Part shown: one piece after another, positions 9,618 through 20,032 of the stretch
Numbering within the stretch: position 1 is the stretch's first letter
How the letters are laid out: each line of letters begins with the position of its first letter
Assembly: GCA_023264815.1 (NCBI GenBank)
Contig: JAHFUZ010000011.1
Coordinates: forward strand, 52,362-116,361
Length of the DNA stretch: 64,000 bases
Reading direction: 5' to 3'
Origin: Arthrobacter sp.
GTDB taxonomy: Bacteria > Actinomycetota > Actinomycetes > Actinomycetales > Micrococcaceae
Translations under genes and position numbers: made by a program
The notes under the pieces: model-generated
The model's input: the letters and a program-made list of their open reading frames with translations, nothing else
Database searches by the model: none
Told to the model about the DNA's origin: nothing

Positions 9618-10175
9618 CTAAACGCTGAAGCTGTTGGCAGGCTTCGCCGAGTGCTTGAGTTTGAAGTTGTCCGGTTCGGTGAAGGCTGCCGCGCCGATGC
9701 TGAGCTTGGTGAAGTCCAGGTCCTCGCCGCGGCTGCACACCTTGATGGCGTTGACGGCCTTGTTGACCTCGGGGCAGAGGCAGTAGATGTTCAGCTTGTA
9801 GTCGCTGAAGTCCGATCGTTCCACGGTGCCCAGTCCGCGCCACGCCAGGTGGCTGATGAGGGCATCTTTTGCTTTTTCTTCCAGGTAGCGGTCGCGGTCG
9901 GTGCCTTCCCTGGTCTTCAGGGCAAACTGGGCAACCACCCAGAACTGTTCTTCGTCGGGGATTTCGGTGTACCCGTCCTCGGCGCACTGGGCAGCGAAGG
10001 CATCCATCAGCCCCTCCGCGGCCTCGGCATCGGCGTCGGTCTCCTCGGTTTTGCTCTGGTGGCCCACCACGCCGTAGTTCATCACGAACTGGCTGTAGTC
10101 CTCGTCGAACCAGCCTTCGCGGAAGTGCAGCACTCCCTCATCGTCCCGTTTGTAGACCCTGATGATTCCGCTCAT
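9618..10175 (-). CDS. conserved hypothetical, acidic, about 185 aa
   Basis: ATG overlaps the stop of the upstream DUF402 gene (ATGA); operon position. Confidence 0.75.
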   Translation of the reverse strand: MSGIIRVYKRDDEGVLHFREGWFDEDYSQFVMNYGVVGHQSKTEETDADAEAAEGLMDAFAAQCAEDGYTEIPDEEQFWVVAQFALKTREGTDRDRYLEEKAKDALISHLAWRGLGTVERSDFSDYKLNIYCLCPEVNKAVNAIKVCSRGEDLDFTKLSIGAAAFTEPDNFKLKHSAKPANSFSV

Positions 10176-10789
10176 GACCGTCCCTTCGTGAACCATTCGA
10201 CGTCGGTACCGTCGAACGGTGCGTGTTGTGCCTTGACGGCGTGATAAAGCTCATCCGCGGCGGCCTGGATGTCGTCCACCAGTTGGTCCGGATAGTTCAT
10301 GGCCACCCGGTGCTCGGCAAATTCGTCCTGGTCGTCAATAAAGACGCCCCGGCCTGCCATCCGGATGACGTCCAGGTCCATGTCGATCACGTGGAATTCG
10401 GTGACCGCGGGCCTGATCTGCGTCCACTCGTGGGCGACCGCCAGGTCAACGTAGACCCGGACCCCGTTGGGATGGGCGTCGTCGTAGAAGGTGGCCACCC
10501 AGTCCCCGGAGCGGGGCACCAGCAGCACGGCATCGGACCGGGTGTAGAACGCGGCGCCCGGCCGCGAACAGAATTCGTTGGTCCCCTGGAAGATCCACCA
10601 GCCGTGCCGGTCCTCCCCCAGGTAGCGTCCCGGAACCACCCAGTGGGCTTTGCCGTTCCATTTCCTGTTCCGCGCCACCACCAGCTGGCCTGGCTGCAGG
10701 CCCGCGGGAACCCTGGTGGTGCTGGTGTGGATGGCCGGTCCCATGTCCCCGGCAGCCACCGGGAACTTCAGGGCGTCTTCGTCCCTCAC
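10172..10789 (-). CDS. DUF402 domain-containing protein
   Basis: [16 protein letters not shown]...WVATFYDD and [11 protein letters not shown]...DMDLDVIR pattern of DUF402; GTG start overlaps the dxs stop. Confidence 0.85.
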   Translation of the reverse strand: MRDEDALKFPVAAGDMGPAIHTSTTRVPAGLQPGQLVVARNRKWNGKAHWVVPGRYLGEDRHGWWIFQGTNEFCSRPGAAFYTRSDAVLLVPRSGDWVATFYDDAHPNGVRVYVDLAVAHEWTQIRPAVTEFHVIDMDLDVIRMAGRGVFIDDQDEFAEHRVAMNYPDQLVDDIQAAADELYHAVKAQHAPFDGTDVEWFTKGRS

Positions 10790-12759
10790 AGAATCGGAAG
10801 GCTGCCGGTGGTGGGGTGCTCCTGGCCGGGCAGCGGCCGCGCGAACGGGACCTTTGTCCCCAAAACCTGGGCGACGACGTCGTGCGTTATCTGCTGGGCG
10901 GTCAGCCCCACCCGTTCCATCACCTGGCTCCGCGTGCCGTGGTCCAGGAACTCGGCAGGCAGGCCCACTTCGTTCAGGGCCGTGTCCACTCCCGCGGCAC
11001 GCATCTCCTGCCGGATCCGTGATCCCACACCGCCGGCCCGAACACCGTCCTCAATGCAGATGACCAGGCGGTGGTGGGAGGCCAGGGCAATGATGGAGCG
11101 CCGAACCGGCAGCACCCAGCGGGGGTCCACCACGGTGGTGCTGATGCCCTGGGCGCCGAGCCGGTTGGAGACGTCAAGGGCAAGTTCGGACATCGCGCCG
11201 ACGCTGACAATCAGGACGTCGTTTTCGCTGGAGCCGGCGGGGCGGCGGGCCAGCACGTCCACACCGTCGCTGAGGCGCTCGATGGCTTCCACTTCGGCCC
11301 CAACGGTGCCCTTGGAGAAGCGCACCACGGTGGGGGCGTCGCTGATGGCCACGGCTTCGCGCAGTTCTTCGCGCAGGCGGGAGGCGTCGCGGGGGGCGGC
11401 GAGGTGCAGCCCGGGCACAATCTGGACCATGGCCATGTCCCACATGCCGTGGTGGCTGGCGCCGTCCGGGCCGGTCACGCCGGCACGGTCCAGGACGATG
11501 GTGACGCCGGCCTTGTGCAGGGCAACATCCATCAGGAGCTGGTCGAAGGCACGGTTGAGGAAGGTGGCATAAACGGCCACTACCGGGTGCAGGCCGCCGA
11601 ACGCCATGCCGGCGGCGGAGGTGAGGGCGTGCTGCTCGGCGATGCCGACGTCAATGACCCGGTCGGGGTGCTTTGCGGCGAACTTGTGCAGTCCCACAGG
11701 GATGAGCATGGCGCCGGTGATACCTACGATGTCGGCGCGTTCATCGGCGATGACTGCAATCTCATCGGCAAAAACGGACGTCCACGACTGCGCACCGGAG
11801 GTTCCGGTGGGTTCGCCGGTTTCGGGATCGATGATGCCCACAGCGTGGAACTGGTCGGCTTCGTGTGCCCGGGCGGGGGCGTAGCCGTGGCCTTTTTCCG
11901 TCATGGCGTGAACAATCACGGGACCGGCGTAGTGCTTGGCCGTGGACAGGGCATGCTCCATGGCCTGGAGGTTGTGGCCGTCCACGGGGCCGATGTACTT
12001 CATGCCGAGGTCCTCGAACATCCCCTGCGGCGCCCACCAGTCCTTGATGCCCTTCTTCATGGCATGCAGGCTCTTGTAGGTGAACTGGCCCACCGGGCCG
12101 CCGTTCTGGAGTTTCCGCTTCCACCAGTCAAGGGTGCCCTCGTAGGCGGGGGCGGCGCGGAAGGAGTCGATGGTGGGGCGCAGCGAGGCCAGGTAGTCCG
12201 CAAAGCCGCCCACCGTGGGCGCGTAGGATCGGCCGTTGTCGTTCACCACGATGACCACGCGGCGGCGTTTGTCCGCCGCAATGTTGTTGATGGCCTCCCA
12301 GGCCATGCCGCCGGTGAGGGCACCGTCGCCAACTACAGCGACGGTGTAGCGGTCGGCTTCGCCGGTGAGCTGCCGGGCGCGGGAGATTCCGTCCGCCCAG
12401 GAGAGGGAGGAGGACGCGTGCGAGCTTTCCACGATGTCGTGTTCGGACTCGGCGCGGGACGGGTAGCCGGACATGCCGCCCTGCTGGCGCAGGGTGCTGA
12501 AGTCCTGCCGGCCGGTGAGGAGCTTGTGGACATAGGACTGGTGCCCTGTGTCGAACACGATGCTGTCCCGCGGCGAATCGAAGATGCGGTGCACGGCCAG
12601 CGTGAGTTCCACCACGCCGAGGTTGGGGCCGAGGTGACCACCGGTCTGGGAGACATTGGTGATCAGGAAACTCCTGACCTCATCAGCCAGTTCTTCGAGC
12701 TGCCCCTGGGACAGCCCGTTCAGGTCCTGCGGATTCCGGATGGTGTCCAAGATTCCCAA
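10786..12759 (-). CDS. dxs: 1-deoxy-D-xylulose-5-phosphate synthase
   Basis: [47 protein letters not shown] start preceded by GAAGGAGG. Confidence 0.96.
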   Translation of the reverse strand: MGILDTIRNPQDLNGLSQGQLEELADEVRSFLITNVSQTGGHLGPNLGVVELTLAVHRIFDSPRDSIVFDTGHQSYVHKLLTGRQDFSTLRQQGGMSGYPSRAESEHDIVESSHASSSLSWADGISRARQLTGEADRYTVAVVGDGALTGGMAWEAINNIAADKRRRVVIVVNDNGRSYAPTVGGFADYLASLRPTIDSFRAAPAYEGTLDWWKRKLQNGGPVGQFTYKSLHAMKKGIKDWWAPQGMFEDLGMKYIGPVDGHNLQAMEHALSTAKHYAGPVIVHAMTEKGHGYAPARAHEADQFHAVGIIDPETGEPTGTSGAQSWTSVFADEIAVIADERADIVGITGAMLIPVGLHKFAAKHPDRVIDVGIAEQHALTSAAGMAFGGLHPVVAVYATFLNRAFDQLLMDVALHKAGVTIVLDRAGVTGPDGASHHGMWDMAMVQIVPGLHLAAPRDASRLREELREAVAISDAPTVVRFSKGTVGAEVEAIERLSDGVDVLARRPAGSSENDVLIVSVGAMSELALDVSNRLGAQGISTTVVDPRWVLPVRRSIIALASHHRLVICIEDGVRAGGVGSRIRQEMRAAGVDTALNEVGLPAEFLDHGTRSQVMERVGLTAQQITHDVVAQVLGTKVPFARPLPGQEHPTTGSLPIL

Positions 12760-12821
12760 TGACCCCTCCTTCGGGTGGTAGACGTGCCTATTAACTCTAA
12801 CGCCTTGGGTGAAATGCAAAG

Positions 12822-12860
12822 CCGAAGCCCCGGCTGGTCGGTGACCGGCCGGGGCTTCGG
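12822..12860 (-). terminator. hairpin terminator downstream of acnA
   Basis: 13-bp arms CCGAAGCCCCGGC / GCCGGGGCTTCGG. Confidence 0.75.
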
Positions 12861-12887
12861 AGGGTGCTGCGTGTGTTCAGATACCAG

Positions 12888-15698
12888 CTAGTTCGCGGAG
12901 ATCTGGCGCAGGACGTACTGCAGGATGCCGCCGTTGCGGTAGTAGTCGGCTTCGCCCGGGGTATCGATGCGGAGAACCGCATCAAAGGACTTTGCGGAGC
13001 CGTCTTCTGCGGTGGCCGTGACCTTAAGGGTCTTGGGCGTGGTTCCTTCGTTCAGCGCGGTGACGCCCTCAACCGAGAAGGTTTCCGTGCCGGTAAGGCC
13101 CAGGGTTGCGGCGGATTCGCCGGCCGGGAACTGCAGGGGCAGGACGCCCATGCCGATCAGGTTGGAGCGGTGGATGCGCTCGTAGCTTTCGGCGACGACG
13201 GCCTTGACGCCCAGGAGCGCCGTGCCCTTCGCGGCCCAGTCACGGGAGGATCCGGAGCCATATTCCTTGCCTGCCAGGACCACCAGCGGCGTACCGGCTG
13301 CCTGGTAGTTCTGCGCGGCGTCGTAGACGTAGGCCTGCGGACCGCCGGCCTGGGTGAAGTCGCGGGTGAAGCCACCTTCGACGCCGTCCAGGATCTGGTT
13401 CTTGATGCGGATGTTCGCGAACGTGCCGCGGATCATGACTTCGTGGTTGCCACGGCGTGAGCCGTAGGAGTTGAAGTCCTTGCGCTCCACACCGTTGGCC
13501 AGGAGGTACTGGCCGGCGGGGGTGTCCGACTTGAAGGAACCGGCCGGGGAGATGTGGTCGGTGGTGACCGAGTCGCCCAGCTTCAGCAGCACGCGCGCGC
13601 CGGTGATGTCCTGGACGGGCTCCGGCTGGGCCTTCATGCCTTCGAAGTACGGGGGCTTCCGGACGTACGTGGACTTCTCGTCCCAGGCGAACGTGTCGCC
13701 GGCGGGGGTGTCGAGCGCCTTCCAGCGGTCGTCGCCTTCAAAGACGCCCTCGTAGCCGCGGGCGAACATGTCCTTGTCGATCGAGGAATCGATGACCTGC
13801 TGGACCTCAACGGGGTTGGGCCAGATGTCCTTGAGGAAGACGTCGTTGCCGGCTTCGTCCTTGCCGAGGGAGTCAGTGTCGAAGTCGAAGTCCATGGAAC
13901 CGGCCAGGGCGTAGGCGATGACCAGCGGCGGGGAGGCCAGGTAGTTCATCTTCACGTCCGGGTTGATCCGGCCTTCGAAGTTGCGGTTACCGGAGAGCAC
14001 TGCGGTGACGGAAAGGTCGTTGGCCTGGATGGCCTCGGAGATTTCCGTGTCCAGCGGGCCGGAGTTGCCGATGCAGGTGGCGCAGCCGTAGCCCACGATG
14101 TAGAAGCCGAGCTTCTCCAGGTACGGGGTCAGGCCGGACTTTTCGTAGTAGTCGGTGACTACCTTGGAGCCGGGGGCCACGGAAGTCTTGACCCACGGCT
14201 TGGCGACGAGGCCCTTTTCGACGGCGTTGCGTGCCAGCAGGGCGGCGGCCAGCATCACGGAGGGGTTGGACGTGTTGGTGCAGGACGTGATGGAGGCGAT
14301 GGACACTGCTCCGTGGTCCAGCTCGAACTCGCGGCCGTCTTCGGTCTTGATGTGCACCGGGTTGCTTGGACGCCCGCCGGCGCCGTTCGCGGCGGACACA
14401 ACACGGCTGGTCTCGGTGGTGTGCGAGTCGGCGTGCGTGAAGGACGGTGCGTCGGAGGCCGGGAAGGATTCGTCCAGGGACTCGTCCACGCTGCCGTCTT
14501 CGATGGCGACGTAGTTGTGGATGTCCTTGCGGAACTGCTCCTTGGCATCCGTGAGCTCGATGCGGTCCTGGGGACGCTTCGGGCCGGAGATGGACGGAAC
14601 AACCGTGGACAGGTCCAGTTCGAGGTACTCGGAGAACTTGATCTCACGCGAAGGATCGTGCCAGAGGCCCTGTTCCTTGGCGTAGGACTCCACGAGGGCC
14701 ACGTTTTCTTCCGAGCGGCCGGTGAGGCGCAGGTAGTCCAATGTGACGTCATCGATGGGGAACATTGCGGCGGTGGAGCCGAATTCGGGGCTCATGTTGC
14801 CAATGGTGGCGCGGTTGGCCAGCGGCACGGCGGCAACGCCTTCGCCGTAGAACTCCACGAACTTGCCCACGACCCCGTGCTTGCGCAGCTGTTCGGTGAT
14901 GGTCAGCACCACGTCGGTGGCGGTAGCGCCGGCCGGGATGGACCCGGTCAGCTTGAAGCCCACAACGCGCGGGATCAGCATGGAGACAGGCTGTCCGAGC
15001 ATGGCCGCTTCGGCTTCGATGCCGCCAACGCCCCAGCCCAGGACACCCAGGCCATTGACCATGGTGGTGTGCGAGTCGGTGCCCACGCAGGTGTCGGGGT
15101 ACGCGCGCAAGGCACCGTCAACTTCGCGGGTCATGACGGTGCGTGCCAGGTATTCGATGTTGACCTGGTGCACAATGCCGGTTCCCGGGGGAACAACCTT
15201 GAAGTCATCGAAGGCCGTCTGGCCCCAGCGCAGGAACTGGTAACGCTCGCCGTTCCGCTGGTATTCGATCTCCATGTTGTGCTCCAGTGCGCCGGAGTTA
15301 CCGAAGGCGTCGATCTGGACGGAGTGGTCGATGACCATTTCCGCAGGAGCCAACGGGTTGACCCGCTTGGGGTCACCACCGAGTTCCTTGACCGCTTCAC
15401 GCATGGTCGCCAGGTCCACCACGCAGGGGACGCCGGTGAAGTCCTGCATGATCACGCGGGCAGGCGTGAACTGGATTTCTGTATCGGGCTGGGCATTGGG
15501 ATCCCAGCCGGCCAAGGCACGCACGTGATCGGCAGTGATGTTCGCGCCGTCCTCGGTCCTCAACAGGTTTTCAAGCAATACCTTGAGGCTGAACGGAAGG
15601 TTTTCTGCACCTTCAACGGAGTTCAACCGGAAAATTTCGTATTCGGTTCCGGCTACATTAAGTTTGCCTTTTGAACCGAAGCTGTCCACTGTGCTCAT
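12888..15698 (-). CDS. acnA: aconitate hydratase
   Basis: [61 protein letters not shown]. Confidence 0.97.
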   Translation of the reverse strand: MSTVDSFGSKGKLNVAGTEYEIFRLNSVEGAENLPFSLKVLLENLLRTEDGANITADHVRALAGWDPNAQPDTEIQFTPARVIMQDFTGVPCVVDLATMREAVKELGGDPKRVNPLAPAEMVIDHSVQIDAFGNSGALEHNMEIEYQRNGERYQFLRWGQTAFDDFKVVPPGTGIVHQVNIEYLARTVMTREVDGALRAYPDTCVGTDSHTTMVNGLGVLGWGVGGIEAEAAMLGQPVSMLIPRVVGFKLTGSIPAGATATDVVLTITEQLRKHGVVGKFVEFYGEGVAAVPLANRATIGNMSPEFGSTAAMFPIDDVTLDYLRLTGRSEENVALVESYAKEQGLWHDPSREIKFSEYLELDLSTVVPSISGPKRPQDRIELTDAKEQFRKDIHNYVAIEDGSVDESLDESFPASDAPSFTHADSHTTETSRVVSAANGAGGRPSNPVHIKTEDGREFELDHGAVSIASITSCTNTSNPSVMLAAALLARNAVEKGLVAKPWVKTSVAPGSKVVTDYYEKSGLTPYLEKLGFYIVGYGCATCIGNSGPLDTEISEAIQANDLSVTAVLSGNRNFEGRINPDVKMNYLASPPLVIAYALAGSMDFDFDTDSLGKDEAGNDVFLKDIWPNPVEVQQVIDSSIDKDMFARGYEGVFEGDDRWKALDTPAGDTFAWDEKSTYVRKPPYFEGMKAQPEPVQDITGARVLLKLGDSVTTDHISPAGSFKSDTPAGQYLLANGVERKDFNSYGSRRGNHEVMIRGTFANIRIKNQILDGVEGGFTRDFTQAGGPQAYVYDAAQNYQAAGTPLVVLAGKEYGSGSSRDWAAKGTALLGVKAVVAESYERIHRSNLIGMGVLPLQFPAGESAATLGLTGTETFSVEGVTALNEGTTPKTLKVTATAEDGSAKSFDAVLRIDTPGEADYYRNGGILQYVLRQISAN

Positions 15699-15750
15699 CG
15701 CAGGACTCCTCTCGCAACAGTTTCATCTTTGTCGCGCGGTAGACCGCTTG

Positions 15751-15772
15751 CTAGTTAGGCAGGCCTAATTAG
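15751..15772. promoter_or_regulatory. dyad upstream of acnA, candidate repressor operator
   Basis: CTAGTTAGGC-AG-GCCTAATTAG: 10-bp arms with one mismatch, about 53-74 bp upstream of the acnA ATG. Confidence 0.5.
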
Positions 15773-15862
15773 TGCTGGCCGGAAAGATGCAGCGGCCAAC
15801 CCTGAATACTCAACCGGAAATACGGTGCGCGACGTGGGATTACTACCGCCATCCTAGTAGCA

Positions 15863-17269
15863 TCACTGGCCCGGCGTCAGCAAGGCCACCGTCTCCAGAT
15901 GGTGGGTGTGCGGGTACAGGTCAAACGCACGGAGTCCGGCCAGGGACCAACCAGCCTGCTGGAAGTACCCGACGTCGCGGGCAAACGATGCCGGGTCGCA
16001 CGAAACGTAGGCGATGGCGCGGGGTTCCGCCGCCACCAGCTGGCTGACCACGGCTTTCCCCGCTCCAGCCCGGGGCGGGTCGAGCACCAGCGCATCAAAA
16101 TTCCGCGGCTTCTGGCGGAGCACGCGCTCCACCCGGCCCTGCACAATCTCCACTTGCGGGGCTTCATGAAGGTTTTTGCGGGCGTCCCTGCTGGTGCCCG
16201 GAGCGCCTTCCACGGACAGCACGGCCCCCGTCTGGCCCACTGCATCAGCCAGCGGTGCGGTGAACAGCCCGGCCCCCGCATAGAGATCGGCCACCACGGA
16301 GCCCGGCGCCAGGAACCCGCCCTGCTGCAGGAATTCTGTGACAGCCCCCACAAGCGTTCCGGGCGCGTCGCGGTGGATCTGCCAGAAGCCGGCCCCGGTC
16401 ACCCGGTACTCGTGGCCTGCCGCAGACTCCTGCACCCAGGTCCGGCCCCGCAACTGGCGGACTTCCTCGGTGAGGGGATCGAAGGAGGCCACTGAAGCGT
16501 CGCCCGGGAGTTGAGCGGCCACGGCGCTGAGCCTCTTGGGACTGGTCCGGGCGGCGGGGGCGAGCAGCACCAGGGGCCGCGAACCGTTGGACGGCGCCGC
16601 CACCTCCACGCGGTCAATGCCCTGGAAGTCCAGGTCCCACAGCCGGAGCCCGTTGATGCGTGCGGAGGCCAAGGGCATCTCCCGGACGGGAATAATGTGG
16701 TCTGACCGGTGGGCATGCATGCCCAGCTTTCCCGCGGAGGTGACCGAGAAACTGGCCCGCGTCCGCCACCCCAGCCCCGTGCCGGCGTCGTACTCTGCGT
16801 CTGCGCCTGGGGCGGCACCCACGGCTTCCACCACGTTCGCCAGGTCGGGACCGCCGGGCAGGTGCTCGACGCCGGCAAGCCGCTTGAGCTGTTCGGCGAG
16901 CACCGCCGACTTGAGTGCGCGCTGGCGCGCCAGGGAGATGTGTCCGAACTCGGCACCGCCCACCGGCGGATGCCCGTGCTGCCAGGACCGGACGGAGTCC
17001 GCGGCGTGCCAGAAGTGGTCCACGCGGTCCGGGGACCCGGCCAGGACCTCCACCACGTCGGCCCGCCAGAATTTGGCTGACTCCCCCGCCCCGGTCAGGC
17101 GGACACGCACTTTCTCGCCCGGAATCCCGTGCCGGACAAAAATCACCCGGCCCTCATGCCGGGCAACGCAGTGGCCGCCATGGGCCACCGGTCCAATGTC
17201 GAGCACCAGCTCAACGGCGGCTTCCGTGGCGGGAGCGGTGGCGGATGGGGTGTGGGACTGGGGGGTCAT
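15863..17269 (-). CDS. class I SAM-dependent RNA methyltransferase, TrmA/RlmD family
   Basis: N-terminal TRAM-like region, VVADLYAGAGLFTAPLA, ALVLDPPRAGAG, YVSCDPASFARD. ATG overlaps the permease stop. Confidence 0.9.
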   Translation of the reverse strand: MTPQSHTPSATAPATEAAVELVLDIGPVAHGGHCVARHEGRVIFVRHGIPGEKVRVRLTGAGESAKFWRADVVEVLAGSPDRVDHFWHAADSVRSWQHGHPPVGGAEFGHISLARQRALKSAVLAEQLKRLAGVEHLPGGPDLANVVEAVGAAPGADAEYDAGTGLGWRTRASFSVTSAGKLGMHAHRSDHIIPVREMPLASARINGLRLWDLDFQGIDRVEVAAPSNGSRPLVLLAPAARTSPKRLSAVAAQLPGDASVASFDPLTEEVRQLRGRTWVQESAAGHEYRVTGAGFWQIHRDAPGTLVGAVTEFLQQGGFLAPGSVVADLYAGAGLFTAPLADAVGQTGAVLSVEGAPGTSRDARKNLHEAPQVEIVQGRVERVLRQKPRNFDALVLDPPRAGAGKAVVSQLVAAEPRAIAYVSCDPASFARDVGYFQQAGWSLAGLRAFDLYPHTHHLETVALLTPGQ

Positions 17270-19242
17270 TGAATATCCTGCAGGTTCTTTGCTTCTTCGG
17301 ACGATTTGAGCTGCCACGGGACGCTGGCCACCATCACGCCAGGTTCGAAGTGCAGGCGGGTCTTGATGCGCAGTGCGGTCTGGTTGTGGACCAGCTGCTC
17401 CCACCATTTGCCCACCACATATTCGGGGATGTAGACCACCACGAGGTCACGGGGGGAATCGCGGCGCATGTTCTTCACGTACTCCATGATGGGCGTGATG
17501 GTTTCGCGGTAGGGGCTTGCCAGGACCGTGAGCGGCACGGGGATCTCCAGCTTTTCCCAGTCAGCCACCGTATGCGCCGTTTCCTCGGCGTTGATGTCCA
17601 CGGTAATGGCATCCAGCCTGGAGGGCCTCGAAGCCCGGGCATAGGCGAGGGCGCGGAGCACAGGTTTGCGCACATGGGAGACCAGCAGGACCGCGTGCAC
17701 CCGGGACGGCAGGGCCCGCGGCGAGGAGTCCTCGTCCACGGCCAGTTCCTTGGCCACATTGTCATAGTGCGCCCGGATGCTCCACATGATCAGGAACAAG
17801 ACCACCATGGCCAGCAGTGCGATCCAGGCCCCCTGCGTGAACTTGGTGATCAGCACGATGGCCAGCACCAGGGCCGTCATGCCGAAGCCGACGCTGTTGA
17901 TGGTGCGGGATTTCATCATCCGCAGCCGTGCAGTTTTGTCCTTGGCGAGCTTCAGGTGCCGCCCCCAGTGCCTGATCATCCCCAACTGGCTGAGCGTGAA
18001 GGAGATAAAGACCCCCACGATGTAGAGCTGGATCAGTTTGGTGACATCGGCGTCAAAGGCGAGGATCAGCACCAGGGCTCCGCCGGCCAGTGCAAGGACA
18101 CCGTTGCTGAAGGCCAGGCGGTCTCCCCTGGTCCGCAGCTGGCGGGGAAGGTAGCCGTCCTGGGCGAGGATTGAGCCCAGCACAGGGAAGCCGTTGAAGG
18201 CGGTGTTCGCGGCGAACACCAGGATGACGCCTGTCGCGGCCACCACAATGTAGAACGGAATGGACCCGGGCCCGAAGATGGTTTGCGCGATCTGGCTGAT
18301 GGCAGGGGTCTGGATGTAGTCCTCCGGCAGGGGCAGTCCGTCCAGGAGGAACTCGGTGGCCGGGTCCAGCACGATGTGGACCTTGGTGGCGTTGGCCAGG
18401 TAGATGATGCCGGCCAGCATGGAGGCTCCAATGACGCCGAGCAGCAGCAGGGTTGTGGCCGCGTTTTTGCTCTTGGGCACTTTGAAGTTGGGCACACCAT
18501 TGCTGATGGCCTCCACACCGGTCAGGGCTGCGGCGCCGGAGGAGAAGGCCCGCAGCAGCAGGAAGGCGCCCGCCAGGCCCACGAGCCCTTCATCGAAGCC
18601 GGGAGCCGGCACAATCTCAAAGTCCGCGGACGGCGCCTGGCCCAACTGGCCGGTGGCGGCCTGGAAAATGCCCACCGCCGTCATGCCAAGGATCGAGGCC
18701 ATAAAGATGTACGTGGGAACGGCGAAGACGGTGCCTGCTTCCTTGACACCACGGAGGTTGACCAGTGCCAGGATGATTACGCCGATGGTGGCCAGGAGGG
18801 CCTGCTGGCCGTGCAGGGAGGGAATCGCGGTGGTGAGGTAGGTTGCTGCCGAGGACATCGAGACGGCCACTGTCAGGACATAGTCCACGAGGAGGGCCGA
18901 CGCTACGGTCAGCCCGGAAAACTTGCCGAGGTTGTCGTTGGCAATCTCGTAGTCGCCGCCGCCGGAGGGGTAGGCGTGGACATTCTGCCGGTACGACGCC
19001 ACCACGGTCAGGAGCACCACCATGACAGCCAGACCCACCCACGGTGAAAAGGCAACCGCACTGACGCCGGCAAGGGCCAGCGTCAGCAGGATCTCGTCCG
19101 GGGCGTAGGCCACGGAGGACAGGGCGTCGGAGGCGAAAATCGGGAGTGCTATCCGTTTGGGCAGCAAGGTGTGGGCAAGCCTGTCATTCCTGAAGGGCCT
19201 GCCCACCAGCACCCGTTTTACCGCGTTCAGTATTGTCAGCAC
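17266..19242 (-). CDS. APC-family permease, KimA-like (putative K+ importer)
   Basis: FASDALSSVAYAPDEILL, SYRQNVHAYPSGGGDYEIANDNLG and LLVDYVLTVAVSMSS resemble the recalled Bacillus KimA/YdaO sequence. GTG start. Confidence 0.85.
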   Translation of the reverse strand: MLTILNAVKRVLVGRPFRNDRLAHTLLPKRIALPIFASDALSSVAYAPDEILLTLALAGVSAVAFSPWVGLAVMVVLLTVVASYRQNVHAYPSGGGDYEIANDNLGKFSGLTVASALLVDYVLTVAVSMSSAATYLTTAIPSLHGQQALLATIGVIILALVNLRGVKEAGTVFAVPTYIFMASILGMTAVGIFQAATGQLGQAPSADFEIVPAPGFDEGLVGLAGAFLLLRAFSSGAAALTGVEAISNGVPNFKVPKSKNAATTLLLLGVIGASMLAGIIYLANATKVHIVLDPATEFLLDGLPLPEDYIQTPAISQIAQTIFGPGSIPFYIVVAATGVILVFAANTAFNGFPVLGSILAQDGYLPRQLRTRGDRLAFSNGVLALAGGALVLILAFDADVTKLIQLYIVGVFISFTLSQLGMIRHWGRHLKLAKDKTARLRMMKSRTINSVGFGMTALVLAIVLITKFTQGAWIALLAMVVLFLIMWSIRAHYDNVAKELAVDEDSSPRALPSRVHAVLLVSHVRKPVLRALAYARASRPSRLDAITVDINAEETAHTVADWEKLEIPVPLTVLASPYRETITPIMEYVKNMRRDSPRDLVVVYIPEYVVGKWWEQLVHNQTALRIKTRLHFEPGVMVASVPWQLKSSEEAKNLQDIQ

Positions 19243-19248
19243 TCCACA

Positions 19249-19254
19249 AAGCTA
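19249..19254 (-). promoter_or_regulatory. candidate -10 element for a leaderless permease transcript
   Basis: TAGCTT-6nt-GTG. Confidence 0.45.
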
Positions 19255-19360
19255 GTCTGATTCGCGTCCCATGTCATGACGGCGTCGGGGCGGCCCGAGA
19301 ACGCGGCCTGCCGGTAGAGTTCTAGCAGCAGCAAAAGGCAACCGAAGGTAAGGACATACA

Positions 19361-20032
19361 GTGGCGCATTTCGTGATCATGGGATGTGGCCGGGTGGGGG
19401 CAACCCTGGCGCACACGCTGGAGGACGCCGGCCATTCCGTCGCCATTATCGACCAGGATGATCGCGCCTTCCGCCGGCTCCGGCAGGGCTTCACCGGACG
19501 CAAGGTCACCGGTGTGGGTTTCGACCGGGACACGCTCCAGCAGGCCGGCGTGGCAGAGGCCTATGCCTTCGCCGCAGTTTCCAGCGGCGACAACTCCAAT
19601 ATCCTGGCCACCCGCGTGGCGCGCGAAACCTTCCATGTTCCCCATGTTGTAGCCCGCATCTACGATCCGGGCCGGGCCGAGATCTACCAGCGGCTGGGTA
19701 TCCCCACAGTGGCCGCGGTCCGGTGGAGCGCGGACCAGGTGCTGCGCCGCATCCTCCCCGAACAGCACCTCGCCGGTGATTTCCGCGAGCCCTCCGGCCG
19801 GCTGGTCCTCACCGAGGTGGACCTTGACCCCGGCTGGATCGGCCACAAAATCAGCGGGATCGAAAAAGCCGCTACCATCCGTGTCGCCTACCTCACCCGG
19901 TTCGGCGAAGGCATGCTGCCCGAGGCCGGCACGCTGTACCAGGACGGCGACACCGTCCATGCCATGCTGCCGGTGGACCGCAGCTCCCAGGTCGCCCAGA
20001 TCCTGGCCAAAGCACCCGCCAAGGAGTTGTAG
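19361..20032 (+). CDS. TrkA-type RCK potassium channel regulatory protein (CeoB-like)
   Basis: VIMGCGRVGATLAHTLEDAGHSVAIID nucleotide-binding fold; GTG start after AAGGTAAGGA. Confidence 0.9.
   Translation: MAHFVIMGCGRVGATLAHTLEDAGHSVAIIDQDDRAFRRLRQGFTGRKVTGVGFDRDTLQQAGVAEAYAFAAVSSGDNSNILATRVARETFHVPHVVARIYDPGRAEIYQRLGIPTVAAVRWSADQVLRRILPEQHLAGDFREPSGRLVLTEVDLDPGWIGHKISGIEKAATIRVAYLTRFGEGMLPEAGTLYQDGDTVHAMLPVDRSSQVAQILAKAPAKEL

Noticed and set aside
11071-12762. 563-aa plus-strand ORF opposite dxs
   Set aside because: Shadow ORF, Gly/His/Val-rich composition, no family; dxs is unambiguous.
13554-15674. 706-aa plus-strand ORF opposite acnA
   Set aside because: Shadow ORF caused by GC bias; aconitase motifs on the minus strand.
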